A stretch of 64,000 nt of DNA from Alisma plantago-aquatica (Eukaryota > Streptophyta > Magnoliopsida > Alismatales > Alismataceae): assembly GCA_963693085.1 (NCBI GenBank), contig OY856409.1, positions 242,053,058 through 242,117,057 on the forward strand, read 5' to 3'. The position numbers were made by a program, and so were the translations under genes. Each line of letters opens with the position of its first letter. Position 1 is the stretch's first letter. The notes below the pieces were generated by a model that worked only from the letters and a program-made list of their open reading frames with translations, was not told the DNA's origin and made no database searches. This document shows, one piece after another, positions 48,034 through 60,120 of the stretch.

Positions 48034-51000
48034 TGCGAGCCCATCACCCTTGAATCATATTCATAGTGATCTTCAAACATGTCCCACATGTTACTGTGCT
48101 CTAGTGCGAACATAGTGAGTTATGGCAACACCTTGCCAAAGTCAGTGTAAATTGCATGTCTCACATCTCTTCACTGTACGTCACACGTATGAGATGGACT
48201 TGTCGTAATATGAGATCTAGTATTCCTTTGCTAACCTTTAGCCACATTGCATGATCAAGGATTCCATACATGTCATCAACGAGCGGAATATCTATAAGTT
48301 CATCTCATGAACTTCCAGATCCATATAGTATCCACTGCTGTTCTCTAACACATAGATACTCGACATTTCCTTTTAAATGGTTTTATTGGAACACTTCCAA
48401 TTATCAACAAATTTCACTTTTATATATCCTATATATATTTTGCGATTAATTTTCTGTCCTTTCGGAAGTTTGCATCAATGTAACCTTTTACATTAAACTC
48501 TTCCTTATCACCATAGAACTAGTACTTCTCAAGTACTTATCAAGTTCTTATGGTTTCCAGTAACCCTTACTGGAAGTAGACAGACATCCACTCGTCATGT
48601 CCCACATACGAGTTATCAGGATGAGCACATCATATTGTCATGTCCTACATACAAGATGATGAATGCATTTTATTCTTTCCATGTCCATACATGCAAGATA
48701 ATGGGATGATTACATACATGATAGATCCATATCTATTCTTAGTGTTCCCATTCTTCATAAGAATTGGACACTTGGCCTTGGGATACTAACTCCATGTAAA
48801 ATGGACAAGTTTTCTCCCACTGAATCTGTGTATACTGAACACTTCAGTACAGATTGCCAATGTATGCTCTCTCCTTTCCAGGTCAAGAGGTTTTCGAGAA
48901 CTATCTCTATAGATCTCTATTCCTATCTCATAGGAAACATCTCTTTCTTCCTTAAAGATAATTTCCACTTTGGATTTCCATTCTAGAACATTTCCGTTTC
49001 ACATCAATATGTGGAATGTGAATACGCTCCCACTAAATCAAAGATCCCTTCTTTATCTTTGACATATCAGTCAAACCCTTTGACTATATCATCAAATTAA
49101 AGATCAAATTTTGAGTTGCTTGTACTCAATCAATCACATTGATTAGTCCATTGTAACTTATAGACTTCATTTGCATTAGTGGATTCATAAACCTTATAGG
49201 TTGTGTCACGTACACATCCTTGTTTTATTCCTCATAGGAATGCGGTTTTAGTATCCATATGCCAAATGTCTCAGTCATTAAGTTGCAATCAACAAGCATC
49301 ATCCTTCTCAAAATGTTATCCATGTGTCTTAACACTTAAGACTTATTTGCACTTATGGATTTTATTCCAATGGGTGCTACCATCAAGGTCATACCTTATG
49401 GTTCACATGGAAGTCATTAGGATGTAATGGTCATAAACCATAACTCAAGATTTGGTTCCTCATATTCATCTGGATAGTTGACTCATCACATGAACAACTC
49501 ATCACATAGATAATTGAGGTATATCTGTCAAGGATATAAGAACTTACAACTCCTTGTGATTCTTAATGTCCTTTATTAGTGTAGGGTATTCTTTTATTAA
49601 TAAGAATTCAGTTATTTGATAATCATTCTCTAACTCCTTAGAGTATGATTCCTTCTTGATTTAGACATCACCATGCCTTAATCATGAGTTCACTATGATA
49701 CACTATCATAATCACTCATAAGGATCTCAAACATTTGGTCCAAGTATTTCATTCATTGATCTCATCAAGAATTAACACTTTACCAAATTTGCACTTCATC
49801 TATGATAATCTTGAACACTTCAAGATATTCATATTGGTATGTTTCTAAATACCATTTTAAGTATTAGCATTTGTTCCAATAGGTATGTAAATACATCCCA
49901 TGTATTATACCTAATTGGATAATCATTCTCCCACTACCATTAGTGAAGATTGATTAATCATGTACAAGAGATTCATGTCTCTTACTGGTTCTCTAACCAA
50001 AAGAGTCTAGATTTAACCATCACATGGAAACTAGAAATGAATTTCTTATGATTTATGCTAATTTGATTGTTTGAGTTATCAATAACTTTAGGTATCATTT
50101 TATCTTATGCATACCATGTATCACAAGATAAACAAGGCATTGCCACAAAGATCATATCTTTAAGATTGAAACATCAACTTTATTAATTGCCATCATTTTC
50201 ATACAATATGCAAAAATAAAGTGTTTCTATCTATTGGAAATATATGAAATAGCAGTTCTCAACTCTATTTCGTGCCCTTTAGGCTGAAATAAACTGAAAT
50301 ATACTCCTATCTATGGAAGCAACACTTGCTCCAATGATGGGTACTTCTTTCTTGGTCCTTTCTCAAAGGACATCACTTCTTTGCGGATCTTACATATCAT
50401 ATATGATAGATCCATATCTTGGTATCATATATCTCAGATAAAGAAGCGATTCATTTCATGATACCTTTGGTGGAGATCTCCATCCCCTCCTTCATCTTCT
50501 TTTGTTCTTCCAGATATAGAGGGCAATTCCCTCATACACCCTTTCCCCATGTGCCTCGAGGCTGAAGACGGCTTGGATTACTGGCTAGCATCAGAACACT
50601 TCTTTGCTTTGCCCTTGTCCTTGCCCTTAAGAATTACCTTTTCTTTGATCACATCAAAGATTATGGTTTGTCTTTCTTCATCTTTGCCTCTACTATCCTC
50701 AACATGTCCAACAACTCTGTCAACGCTTGTCAAAGTTGTTCATGTTATAGCTTACCATGAATTGTATGATTCTCGCAATATTTGCAGTATCATACCAATA
50801 GCCAACTCTTGGCTCAGAGGGAATCCTTCTTAGTCAGGTTTTCCACACACCCAATCATATTGAGTGCGTGAATACCTTACGGAATCTCCTTCTGTCATGA
50901 CATACTAGGACAGTGTCCTTGAGACATCATATGTCTCATGTTGTCTCTGCAACTCATAGTTCATAGAACACAACATCAAGCACTCCTCATCAATGTCATC

Positions 51001-52624
51001 CTCGGTATGCTTCCATAAGCATACTTTTAGCCATTGATGTGGTGGGATTGAGTTCATCTGGTCTTGGTATAACTAGGACTTAGAGCTTTCGCTCTTTGAG
51101 AACACTTCTCATAATCCTAACCAGTCGTGGAATTATTCCCATTTGATTTGTTGGTCTCAAAGACCGATCACAAATAAAGTGATTTGTTGATTAACCATTT
51201 ATTTTAATAAAAGGAAATATATGCAATTTTAGTCCAAAACTCTTTTTGACTTATTTGATTGATTTGAAAAGTTGATGATAAAATTAGGCCTTTAATTAAT
51301 TATCGCTCCCACAATTTTAGTTCAAATTGATAGCCCTCACCATCAATTCGGAAGATTGCAGTGTACAACCTTCTAGTGGGCAAGATCCATATTTCATCAA
51401 GTCATGAGTCAGCTTTGGCTGATCGCCCACAATCTTGACTATTTAGGTAGGCCATCATGCCAATTGCATCATATGCAACTCTTGATGAATGAACATGCAC
51501 AACACCTTGCCATGAACATTCCTTGCCTCTGGGCTTAGACACTCTAAGAATCATCAGTTAAGTCTAACCCAAAAGCCGACACGGTAAACATGCACCTTGC
51601 TTTGGCAGAACCTACATGTCTACCCTTCACACTTCCACAAGATAGACGGCACACAACGCTTTGGCATAACCTACGCTTGGTCGATCACGTTTTTCATGTG
51701 TGCCGCTAATGGAAGGCATATAAGACTTAATATTTTAAAGAGGGATTTGGTTTTTATATACATATACATATCCAATCACCACAATACATAGTACGTATCA
51801 TATACATGCTATATCCCACAAAACATGCAAAACGATAAAAAGCGATGATTATGGCCATTCTAATGTGATTCCTCGAGCCAAGAGGAATCACGGTCATCTA
51901 GGTCTACATCACATGCAACCTATACAAGATGAACTCTGTGCTTTGCCTTTCTAGGATTGATCAACTCATCACATGAATGATTGGCTCGCCATCAGGCCGG
52001 TCGGCTGGGTGCCACCAGTCGATCGGTTGGCTCCTCCAACCGATTAGTTTGCTTGGTCGTCGTGCATCTCATCATGGCCGCCACCCGCTCGTCTCGCTCC
52101 TCGAACTGGTCATCAACTGATCAGTTCACTCCTTGAACCGATCGTCTGGAACGTCAACCGATCAGTTCACGCCTTGAACCGATCGTTTCAGCTGTCGTCA
52201 GATGGCCTCCGTTCTTTGACATAATAGGAAATAAAATTCTATCCTATTTTACATTGTAAAAAGAGAAACCTTGAGTTACATTCGAGGGGAGCAAAGGTAG
52301 GAAAGAAATCTCAAATTATTTCGAGTTACAACAGGAATAGGAGAAGGAAGATCGGTGCGCAGACCGAGATGCAAGCAACCACAAACAACCATACACATAT
52401 AGGGTTTATTGGCCATAACCACGCTATACATCCACCACAAAACTCGTTTAAGGATGACGCGTATCGAGTGCATTAATAATACATATCATATATGTAAATT
52501 GGGATTTATGGATTTAGGATTGGACATGCATAAAGCCAATATTATTCGCATCGTATGCAATAAATAAAGGCGACAAACCAAAATCGATCATATCGATAAT
52601 CCCTAAAATATAGAGAAGTTGACG
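48034..52624 (-). pseudogene. Copia gag-pol remnant, heavily decayed
   Basis: No long frame survives, but family phrases are readable on the minus strand. A CCHC-tail fragment, GNCPLYLEEQKK preceded by a stop, is at about 50535-50495; it marks the end of the gag zinc knuckle. A reverse-transcriptase motif MDTKTAFL (compare the copia consensus with KTAFLNG) is at about 49258-49235. These are in the right order for a leftward element. The 5' leader (about 52200-51985) repeats the GAACCGATCG word. Integrase and RNase H could not be assigned with confidence. Confidence 0.72.
51985..52200. repeat. GAACCGATCG words in the copia 5' leader
   Basis: At least six copies of the LTR word family (TTGAACCGATCGTTTCA, CAACCGATCAGTTCA, CAGTCGATCGGTTGG and others) lie about 430-640 bp inside the primer site, so the word is not confined to the LTRs. 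Confidence 0.82.
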
Positions 52625-52638
52625 TGGCTCTGATACCA
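52625..52638 (-). promoter_or_regulatory. Primer-binding site of the copia element
   Basis: Minus strand TGGTATCAGAGCCA, the perfect complement of the initiator-methionine tRNA end, one base from the LTR. Confidence 0.95.
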
Positions 52639-52639
52639 C

Positions 52640-54887
52640 TGTTGGGTTTTAGGGGAGGCAGAGAAGGCAGCGGAAACAAAAATTTTCTCCCCCAAACCCA
52701 TAACAAGGAAACGCTTCAACGTCTATACAATAGGAAAGGATGGTTTGTGGAATCATACCTTGTCCCGAGGCTTGCTCGGTGACAATACCTCATGCCTTGC
52801 ACGGTCTTCACCTCTGGTCTTGGACGGTGTCTGTGCAGCTCCTGGTCGCACCGGGACTGATGACTCTTGGTCTCACCGGGACTGTCGGGATTGACAGCTG
52901 TCCTCCGAGTGGCAGAAACCTCCTGCCTCTGAAGTAGTCCACACGGACCACATGGAACTCCAATCTCCTTATCCCACAAGGAATTGGAAGGAGTCACACC
53001 CTCCTGTCAGCGTACTAGTTTCCAACACACTCTCCTGCCACCAGTCACAACTGCAGTTGTCTTTCCCTTGTTGTGCCTCCCTTTTTGGGTAGCACTTGCT
53101 CAAGATCTCTCTCGGTTACCAAAACTAGAGAGAATGACAACTTTGCAGAGCAACTGGTTTGCACTGAGTTGTACTTTGAGAAGCCCCCAATACCCCTATA
53201 TATAGGAGGGTCATGGGACATGGTTCTCCATCCTGAGCAATATGGGACTAAAGCAGGAGTAGAAGGGTTCAAGATTTTCCACCAAAAACAACCAACTCAC
53301 AACCTGAACCGATCGTTTCACAACTGAAACGGTCGGTTGGGGACCGGAACCAGTCAGTTGACATCTCAACCGATCGGTTGGGACCCATGAGTCGATTGGT
53401 TCATTTCTGAACCGGTCGGTTCGTGGTCCTGACCAGTTCCCGATTGACTTTCCTTCTTTTTGTTTCTAATTGGTATCGAATACCAATCCTATTTCCTAAT
53501 CAAATTGGGCAAGTGAAACGAAAGGAAAATTCTCCCCAATCCTACTTTCCCAACTTGCTCGGTTGCACCAGTTGAATCGATCGTTTCAACACTTGAAGCA
53601 ATCGTTCACCTTGTCCATGAGCCGATCGACTCACCACTTGAGCTGATCGGTTCACCAAGCTGAGCCGATCGGTTCATCTCATGAGTCGATCGGTTGGGAG
53701 TGCAGATTGTGTAGAATCAGTCAATTGCGGTTTCAATCAATCCGATACTCTAATCAATATGTATAACACCTTGAACAATATGATTTTGATCTATCAATCA
53801 ATTGAGTGTTTAATTGAACTACTAAACTCCTTTAGTAATCAATCTAAACATTGTTTGTGGACAAAACTCCTCTTCCAAGTTAAATCCTATGTGTGTGACC
53901 CTACAGGTCCATTTCACGTTGGCAGTGAAAGTCCATAACACTTATGACTTCACAATCAAAGAGCGGTGCCTAGTCACACATCCGTGCTACCCAGGTGAAA
54001 GTAGAAAGTTGGAGAACAACTTTCAATCCTACAATCCGTGAATGGTGCTACAACAAATGTATAATTCCTTTGTCACTGATATCCTGAATGAACTCGAGGC
54101 ATAGAACAGTCATCCTGTCAATGTTCATTCACTTTCTTGATCTCAGAGTAGATTGGAAGAGATATGTATGCCATCAATATCACATACTGTATCACACATG
54201 CGTGCGCACGCCTATATCAATCCTACTCATCAAGTGGCCTTGGATATCAAACTCCATCAGGAGGGACAAATCCCATATCTATCACTCACCCCTCAAAAGC
54301 CCCATGTGTCAAAGCCACCCAATCATCACCTTTATAACAACCCATGTTTCAGGACTGCGTTTGATGATGTCAAAGTGTCCCCAACGACATGTGTTGAGTG
54401 CAGTGATTTTAGGTCAAAGAATCACACTCACCACCATCACTGTGAGTACTAATTGTGACTACCATGTCATGGTTCCATGTGTCAAACTCACGGTGGGTCT
54501 GTCCGATACACTTGTTCTCTAACAAGTACCTATGTGTTTGGTTTGATATCTCTATATCATGACTAATGAGATTCTGTCATCAACCAACACCACAATCTAG
54601 TCTTGTGTGTCATTGTTGTCTATCTACCTTCCACAATGACATCCGACTAGGGACATAACAAGAATGTACAAACTCTTAGCATCCGTATGATCTCATCGTT
54701 CAGGTCCTCAACCTGAATGCATACGTCATTGAGTACTGTCATTCTCTAGACATTCAATATGTTCTATCACTATCTCATATGACTGAACCAGAAAGAATTG
54801 GAAGCTTGCCTTTGATGTTTATCAAATCAATCTTGATGTATCCCACCAATCATCCCATGATTGGCTCTCAGGGCATACATACCAACA
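52640..54887 (-). repeat. 5' LTR of the copia element
   Basis: Starts and ends as its partner and is the same length. TATA box on the minus strand at 53206-53196. The word array is at about 53306-53700, upstream of the TATA box in the direction of transcription. It has a 21-bp piece (53338-53358, beginning GGGACCGGAACC) that the other LTR lacks. Compared by eye, substitutions are sparse, so the insertion is younger than the surrounding Tekay element. Confidence 0.95.
53306..53700. repeat. GAACCGATCGGTTC word array in the copia 5' LTR
   Basis: Same word family as at 46436-46830, with one unit fewer in the tight right-hand cluster and one more in the left-hand part. Confidence 0.88.
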
Positions 54888-55685
54888 ATAGCCGCTTAGC
54901 CATGTGTTAATCAGATTATGTTTTTATACGACTATTTAGACGAATGATTTTCAATTTAGAAATTGCAGATTTAAACAACGTAATTACTCGTTTTTATCGC
55001 TTGTTAATCCTGACGGATGCGACCATAGAAACTAGGATTTAGAACACCTAAACCTAATTCATGGGGATTTGGATGCGACTGTGGAAAAATCCCCTTTAGG
55101 ATGAAGAACAAAGAAACATGAACACCAGGACCAATGGGTTCACGTAGATTTCCTCTTTTACATTTTATTTACAAATTAGCACATACCTACTTCCTTCTTA
55201 TTGTTGTGTATCATTCAATTTTATTTTACAAGGGCTAAGGTGGTGTAACCCCTAAGCCTTGATGCCTTCCTCTTTCATTTCAAACTACTTTTAATTGTTT
55301 CTTTCAAATTCACCCTTTAATTTTCAGCATTTTACTTTTGTTAGATAATCTTTTCTGCTAACAACTTCTGCTTTTACTTTCTCTTGTTTATAATAATCTT
55401 TCATTTTCCTTGCATTAGTGTAATCTTTTGTTCTTCTTGCAATTTCCTTTCTCTCATTAGAATAATCAACCACCCTCAAATTGGACTTTACTTTACGAAA
55501 ATCTTTCAAAAATACCAAAAAGAAATAATTGCAAAAATAAACCGGCTTTTGAAGAACCAGATCTTAAAAATGTTGTCCTGTGAGATCGATCCTTCTATAC
55601 TAGCCTTAATCAGAATGTAAAAAAGGATTAAACTCTAGGATAATTTTTCTAGTAAATTGGTGTGCTCTTTGACGCGTATCAATGT

Positions 55686-55703
55686 TGGCACCGTTGCCGG
55701 GGA
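55686..55703 (+). promoter_or_regulatory. Primer-binding site of the Athila element
   Basis: TGGCACCGTTGCCGGGGA, one mismatch from the complement of the tRNA-Asp 3' end used by Athila/Tat elements, four bases after the LTR end. Confidence 0.9.
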
Positions 55704-55866
55704 CAACATATCATTTTCTCAAACCCCGATATTTTTTGAATTTTTTTATTTTTTATTTTTTTATGCCTTCCGTGTAACATTACAGAAGTGTTATCTCCTC
55801 TTTCTGCTGAGTTTCCATTCTAGCAGTATGTTTTTTCTGCAAATGAGTATATTTGTATAACTGTGC

Positions 55867-57465
55867 ATGCACCGTCCATCGAATAATCTTACACCGCCAT
55901 TTTTTGATCTTGATCCGGAAAGAACTTTCCATCGCTTAAATCGACAAAACCGACTTAGGATGGATGAAGAGGAGGTTTCCCGTAGTATTGAGCAGACAGT
56001 TGCCACTCAAAGAGAGTTGATGATGGCTGAACGTGTGACTTAAGAAGCCAACTTGTGCGCAGCCTATATCGTTGAGCAAGAGGCTATAAAAGCCGCTCAA
56101 AGGGAGGCCGAGAGATAAAAACAACTAAAGGACTTTTCCACTCTAAAAATTGGATATGCACAACACCCAGTTGTGCCACCGCAATCACAACCCCTCAATT
56201 TGAGATATGCACTCAGTGGATCACAATGCTTCAGGCCAATTCTTTTTCTGGGACCAAGGGTGAAAGTTGTCAAGATCACCTCCAACACTTCACAGACCTT
56301 ACCTCCTTGACTAAGATCCCATGTGTTTCTGAAGACGCCATTAGACTTAGACTTTTCAAATACTCTCTTTTAGAGGCAGCCAATAGTTGGTACAATACCA
56401 TGGAGAGTGAAAACCCTGTCACCACTTGGGAAGCACTTCAAACAAAATTTTTAGATAAATACTTTCCCCCTTCCCTCAACTATGAGATTAGAGGACAAAT
56501 CTTATTATTTTCAATGTTCCATGGAGAAACCTTAGGAGAAGCTTGGAAAATATTTTGGGAACTCCTCCATCGTTGCCCTCATCATGACATATCACAATCT
56601 CAACTCATTGAGATATTTTATCGTGGTGTTGATGATGACACCAAGAAATTTCTTGATTCCTCATATGGAGGAAATTTCATGTTCCAAAACCTAAGCAACA
56701 CATGGAAGGTAGTTAAAAGAGCTTCTGAACCCAGTCTAGATGAGGAATTGGTGGGGTTTTAAAAGTGGCTAAGGCTTAGGTGAACCCAAACATTCATATA
56801 TTGCCGAAGCTCTTGAATTAATCTCTTTGAAACATGACCACTTGGAATTATAGTTTAATGCCTATGAAAGGAAACCTTAACAAGTGAGGGCTGCATAATC
56901 TCTATGTGGGATATGCCAATGGTATGATCATTCTACCCTCCTATGTTAATATCTCTACAACACCCCAGTGAAGCCTGATGTTGGTCAAGAAGTAGAGGAT
57001 CTCAACTCTATCCATAGTATCCTGGGCCATGGTTACTACAATCTAAACCAAGCCAAAAACCATCCTGGGTTTCAATATGGAAACCCCTCAGGAGTTAAAA
57101 ACTCATCTCAACTTCCCCCTCCACAAAGACCCCCACAACCCCAAGCCAACTATTGTCCACCACCGGGTTTTCCATACAATAACAACCAAAGGAACTTTGG
57201 AAACCAAGGGAATTTTAGGTCAAACTTCCAAAACCGTGGTCCCTACCAAGGTCAACAATATCAAAACCTTCATCAACGACCACCACCTCAAAAGAACGCC
57301 CCCACCCCTTTGGTAGAGGATATGATTTCAGCCTTAGAGAAAATCATAAAAGCACATCAGAAATCGACCGACGCTCAGTTCACTCATCTTTTTGCCCAAC
57401 AAAAACCCCCTGCAAGGACCTTTGCTAAACAACCTGAAACAACCCAAAACATCTCGAACAACTAA
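55867..57465 (+). pseudogene. Athila gag, with stops and frame changes
   Basis: Starts MHRPSNNLTPPFFDLDPER at 55867. A TAA at about 56042 and a frame change before 56226 break it. The capsid-like core is 56226-56762 (TWEALQTKFLDKYFPPS; LHRCPHHDISQSQLIEIFYRG). A CCHC zinc knuckle, C-GI-C-QWYD-H-STLL-C, lies at 56905-56946. A Pro/Asn/Gln-rich tail (56968-57465, PPGFPYNNNQRNFGNQG) follows. Gag would form the RNA-binding particle. The layout fits Athila, but no intact protein is possible. Confidence 0.85.
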
Positions 57466-57530
57466 AGGTTGTTTCCACTCACTCGGGGAAGATTCATACC
57501 CCTCCCCTAGAGAAACCCACAATTGTTCCC

Positions 57531-58640
57531 TTGGACTTTGAGGATGATGATACAGTGATCATTGAAATCCCACCCTCACCTACCTCCGCCATTCCCATTC
57601 CTTCCATTCCCTCTTCTGTGGTCCCACATGTGGAAATTGACGAGCCAGAAATTCCCATTTACAAACCTCGTCTCCCTTATCTGGCCCACCTAAAGCAAAC
57701 TAGTCTTGACACCCATTTTGTGAAATTTAGGGAGTCCATGAAAAAGTTGCATGTGGATATTCATGCCATCTTGGTCCAAATATATGAAATCTCTTTTGGC
57801 CAAGAAATACCACACCGACAAGCATGAGGTGGTCATGCTTTCTAGGACTACCTCTGATATTATCCAAAGCAAGATGTCTGAAAATAAGAAAGACCCTGGC
57901 TCTTTTGGGATTGGGTGCTACCTAGGTGATAATGCATGTAGGAAGGGTCTTGCAGACTTGGATGTGAGTATTTCTATCATGCCCTACAGTCATTGCAGGA
58001 GGCTAGGTCTCATTGACATGCTCCCCACTGCCATGACAATCCAATTAGATGTCTCATCCATGACAAAACCCATGGGGATCATTGAAGACACACCTGTAAG
58101 AGTTGGGAAGGATGCCTATGTCCCATGTGACTTTGTCATCATGGACATAAAGGAAGACTTAAGGTACCCCATCATCTTTGGCCATCCCTTTTTGGCCACC
58201 GCTCGTTCCTTGATTGATGTTGAGGATAAAACCATTTTCTTGCGCCTAGGCAAACAAACCCTAAAGTTTAGGGTATTCAAAAGCATGCACGGAACAAGCC
58301 TCCAAGAAGAGGTATATCTTCTTGATTGTATTGAAAAGATGCAACAATTGAGACAAGAAAGGGACTAGTTGAAGATCCCCTCCAAAAGGACCTTGTAGCC
58401 CCTATTGATTGTGGATTTGAAGATGCTCAATTGGAGAAATTTAGACATCATCTCGACACCTTTGAGGAGATTCATGATGACGAATTTGAATACCTAAAAA
58501 TGGTCTCCATTGTGGATGAAAAACCTGAAACCCCCAAGGCACCTGACATGAATCCCCTACCCGAAGGTCAAAAGTATGCCTTCCTTGATGAGCAAAAGCT
58601 TTATCCTATTACCACGAACTCTGATCTCACCCATGAATAG
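57531..58640 (+). pseudogene. Athila protease region and linker to RT
   Basis: An acidic and Pro-rich linker is followed by the aspartic protease region at about 57830-58280. The active-site phrase usually reading DLGAS is DLDVS here (...LADLDVSISIMP), which should abolish activity. The fold's second half is recognisable (YPIIFGHPFLATARSLIDV). The linker to RT (58431-58640) has the Athila phrase PLPEGQKYAFL. A frame change occurs near 57827 and stops at about 58366 and 58638. Confidence 0.8.
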
Positions 58641-58652
58641 GAAACCAAGCTA

Positions 58653-60120
58653 ATGTTGGAACTTAGGAAGAGGAGATCTACCTTAGGATACAATATGGAT
58701 GATTTGAAAAGAATAGATCAATCCATTTACATGCATAAAATTCCTATGGTAGAAGAATACAAACCTTCTAGAGACCCTCGAAGGAAATTGAACCCCAACA
58801 TGAAAGAGGTGGTGCGTCTAGAGGTTATCAAGCTTTTTATTTCAGGGATCATCAACCCCATCTTTGACTCCCATTGGGTTAGCCCAGTTCAGGTTGTCCC
58901 CAAGAAAGGGGGTACCACAGTCGTGAAAAATGACAATAATGAGCTTATTCCCACTCACACTGTCATAGGGTGGAGGATGTGTATTGACTATAGGAAACTG
59001 AATAAGGTCACTAGGAAAGATCGTTTCCCCCTCCCCTTCCTGGATCAAGTACTAGAGCGCCTTGCCCATCAACAATATTTTTGCTATCTAGATTGCTATT
59101 TAGTTTCTATCAAATTCCCATTCATCTGGACAACTAAGAGAAAATGACTTTCATTTGCCCCTTTGGGACTTATGCATTCATGAGAATGCCATTTCGGGTT
59201 GTGCAACACCCCATCCACATTTCAGCGGTGCATGTCCTCTATCTTTGTTGGATTGACCGAAACTATCATAGAGGTTTTTGTGGACAATTTCTCCGTCTAT
59301 GGAGATAGTTTTGAATCTTGTCTCCATCATTTATCTCTAGTTTTGGAAAAATGTGAAGAAGCACACTTGATCCTCAATTGGGAGAAGTGTCACTTTATGG
59401 CGAATGAACAAATTCTTTTAGGCCATAGGGTGAGCAATCGTGGTATTGAAATGGATAGAGCCAAGATCGAGGTCATCTCAAAACTCCCACCACCCTCTTC
59501 CATCAAGGACGTTCATGTCTTTCTTGGGCACATGGGTTTTTATATACATTTCATCTGTGATTTTTCTAAGATCACCAAACCCCTAACCAATCTCCTCCAA
59601 AAAGACACTCCTTTTGTTTTTGATAAAGCTTGCAATGGCCAGTTTTCTTTGTTTGAAGGATGCCCTCATTTCTACTCCTATCATTAAGGTCCCGGATTGG
59701 TCCCTACCCTTTGAGTTAATGGCTGATGTGAGTGATTATGTCGTTGGTGCTATTCTAGGACAACATGTTGATAAAAAGAACCATGTGATCTAATACACCT
59801 CCAAGACCTTAGATGAAGACCAACGAAATTACAAAACTACAGAAAAGGAAATGCTAGCCATAGTACATACCTTTGACAAATTCCTCTCATACTTGGTCAG
59901 TTCCAAAGTCATCGTTCACACAGACCATGTGGCCATTAGATATTTAATGACCAAAAAGGACATCAAACCCTGACTTTTTCATTGGGTCCTTCTACTTTAG
60001 GAATTTGATCTAGAGATCTTAGATAAAAAGGGTTGCAAAAATGTTGTTACCGACCATCTTAGTCGTGTTGATTTCTTCGATGATGATGGCATACCCATAA
60101 ATGACACCCTTCCCAATGAT
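58653..60120 (+). pseudogene. Athila reverse transcriptase and RNase H
   Basis: RT palm phrases: WRMCIDYRKLNKVTRKDRFP at about 58971-59030 and CYLDCYL, then a frame break at about 59100-59198. It resumes with CNTPSTFQRCMSSIF at 59199. The catalytic YxDD box is FVDN (VFVDNFSVYG, about 59274-59303), so the second Asp is replaced. RNase H follows at about 59690-60080 with ELMADVSDYVVGAILGQ and VIVHTDH, with in-frame stops. The enzyme would copy element RNA into DNA; this copy cannot. Confidence 0.85.

Larger units (their letters stand above)
45771..54887 (-). mobile_element. Ty1-copia retrotransposon, complete structure, minus strand
   Basis: Two LTRs of exactly 2248 bp (45771-48018 and 52640-54887), both starting TGTTGGG and ending CCAACA, flanked by matching 5-bp target duplications ATAGC (45766-45770, 54888-54892). 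The primer site reads TGGTATCAGAGCCA on the minus strand (52638-52625) next to the right LTR. The purine tract GTGCAAGGGGGAGTC lies next to the left LTR (48033-48019). So the 5' LTR is the right one and transcription runs leftward. The internal region is only about 4.6 kb and full of stops, so the element is dead. Its long LTR suggests an Angela or Sirevirus-like relative, but I cannot fix the lineage. Confidence 0.95.
44614..55681 (+). repeat. 5' LTR of the Athila element, interrupted at 45771-54887
   Basis: Begins TGATGAATGC and ends GCGTATCA at 55681. It contains the GACGATCGTC word array, a TATA box (45438-45445) and an AATAAA (45543-45548). The copia element with its ATAGC target duplication splits it after the phrase GAGTAGCGACTAG...GGGGAATAGC, which resumes as CGCTTAGCCATGTG. 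The right part (54893-55681) has no gene; its small frames are not real. Confidence 0.78.
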
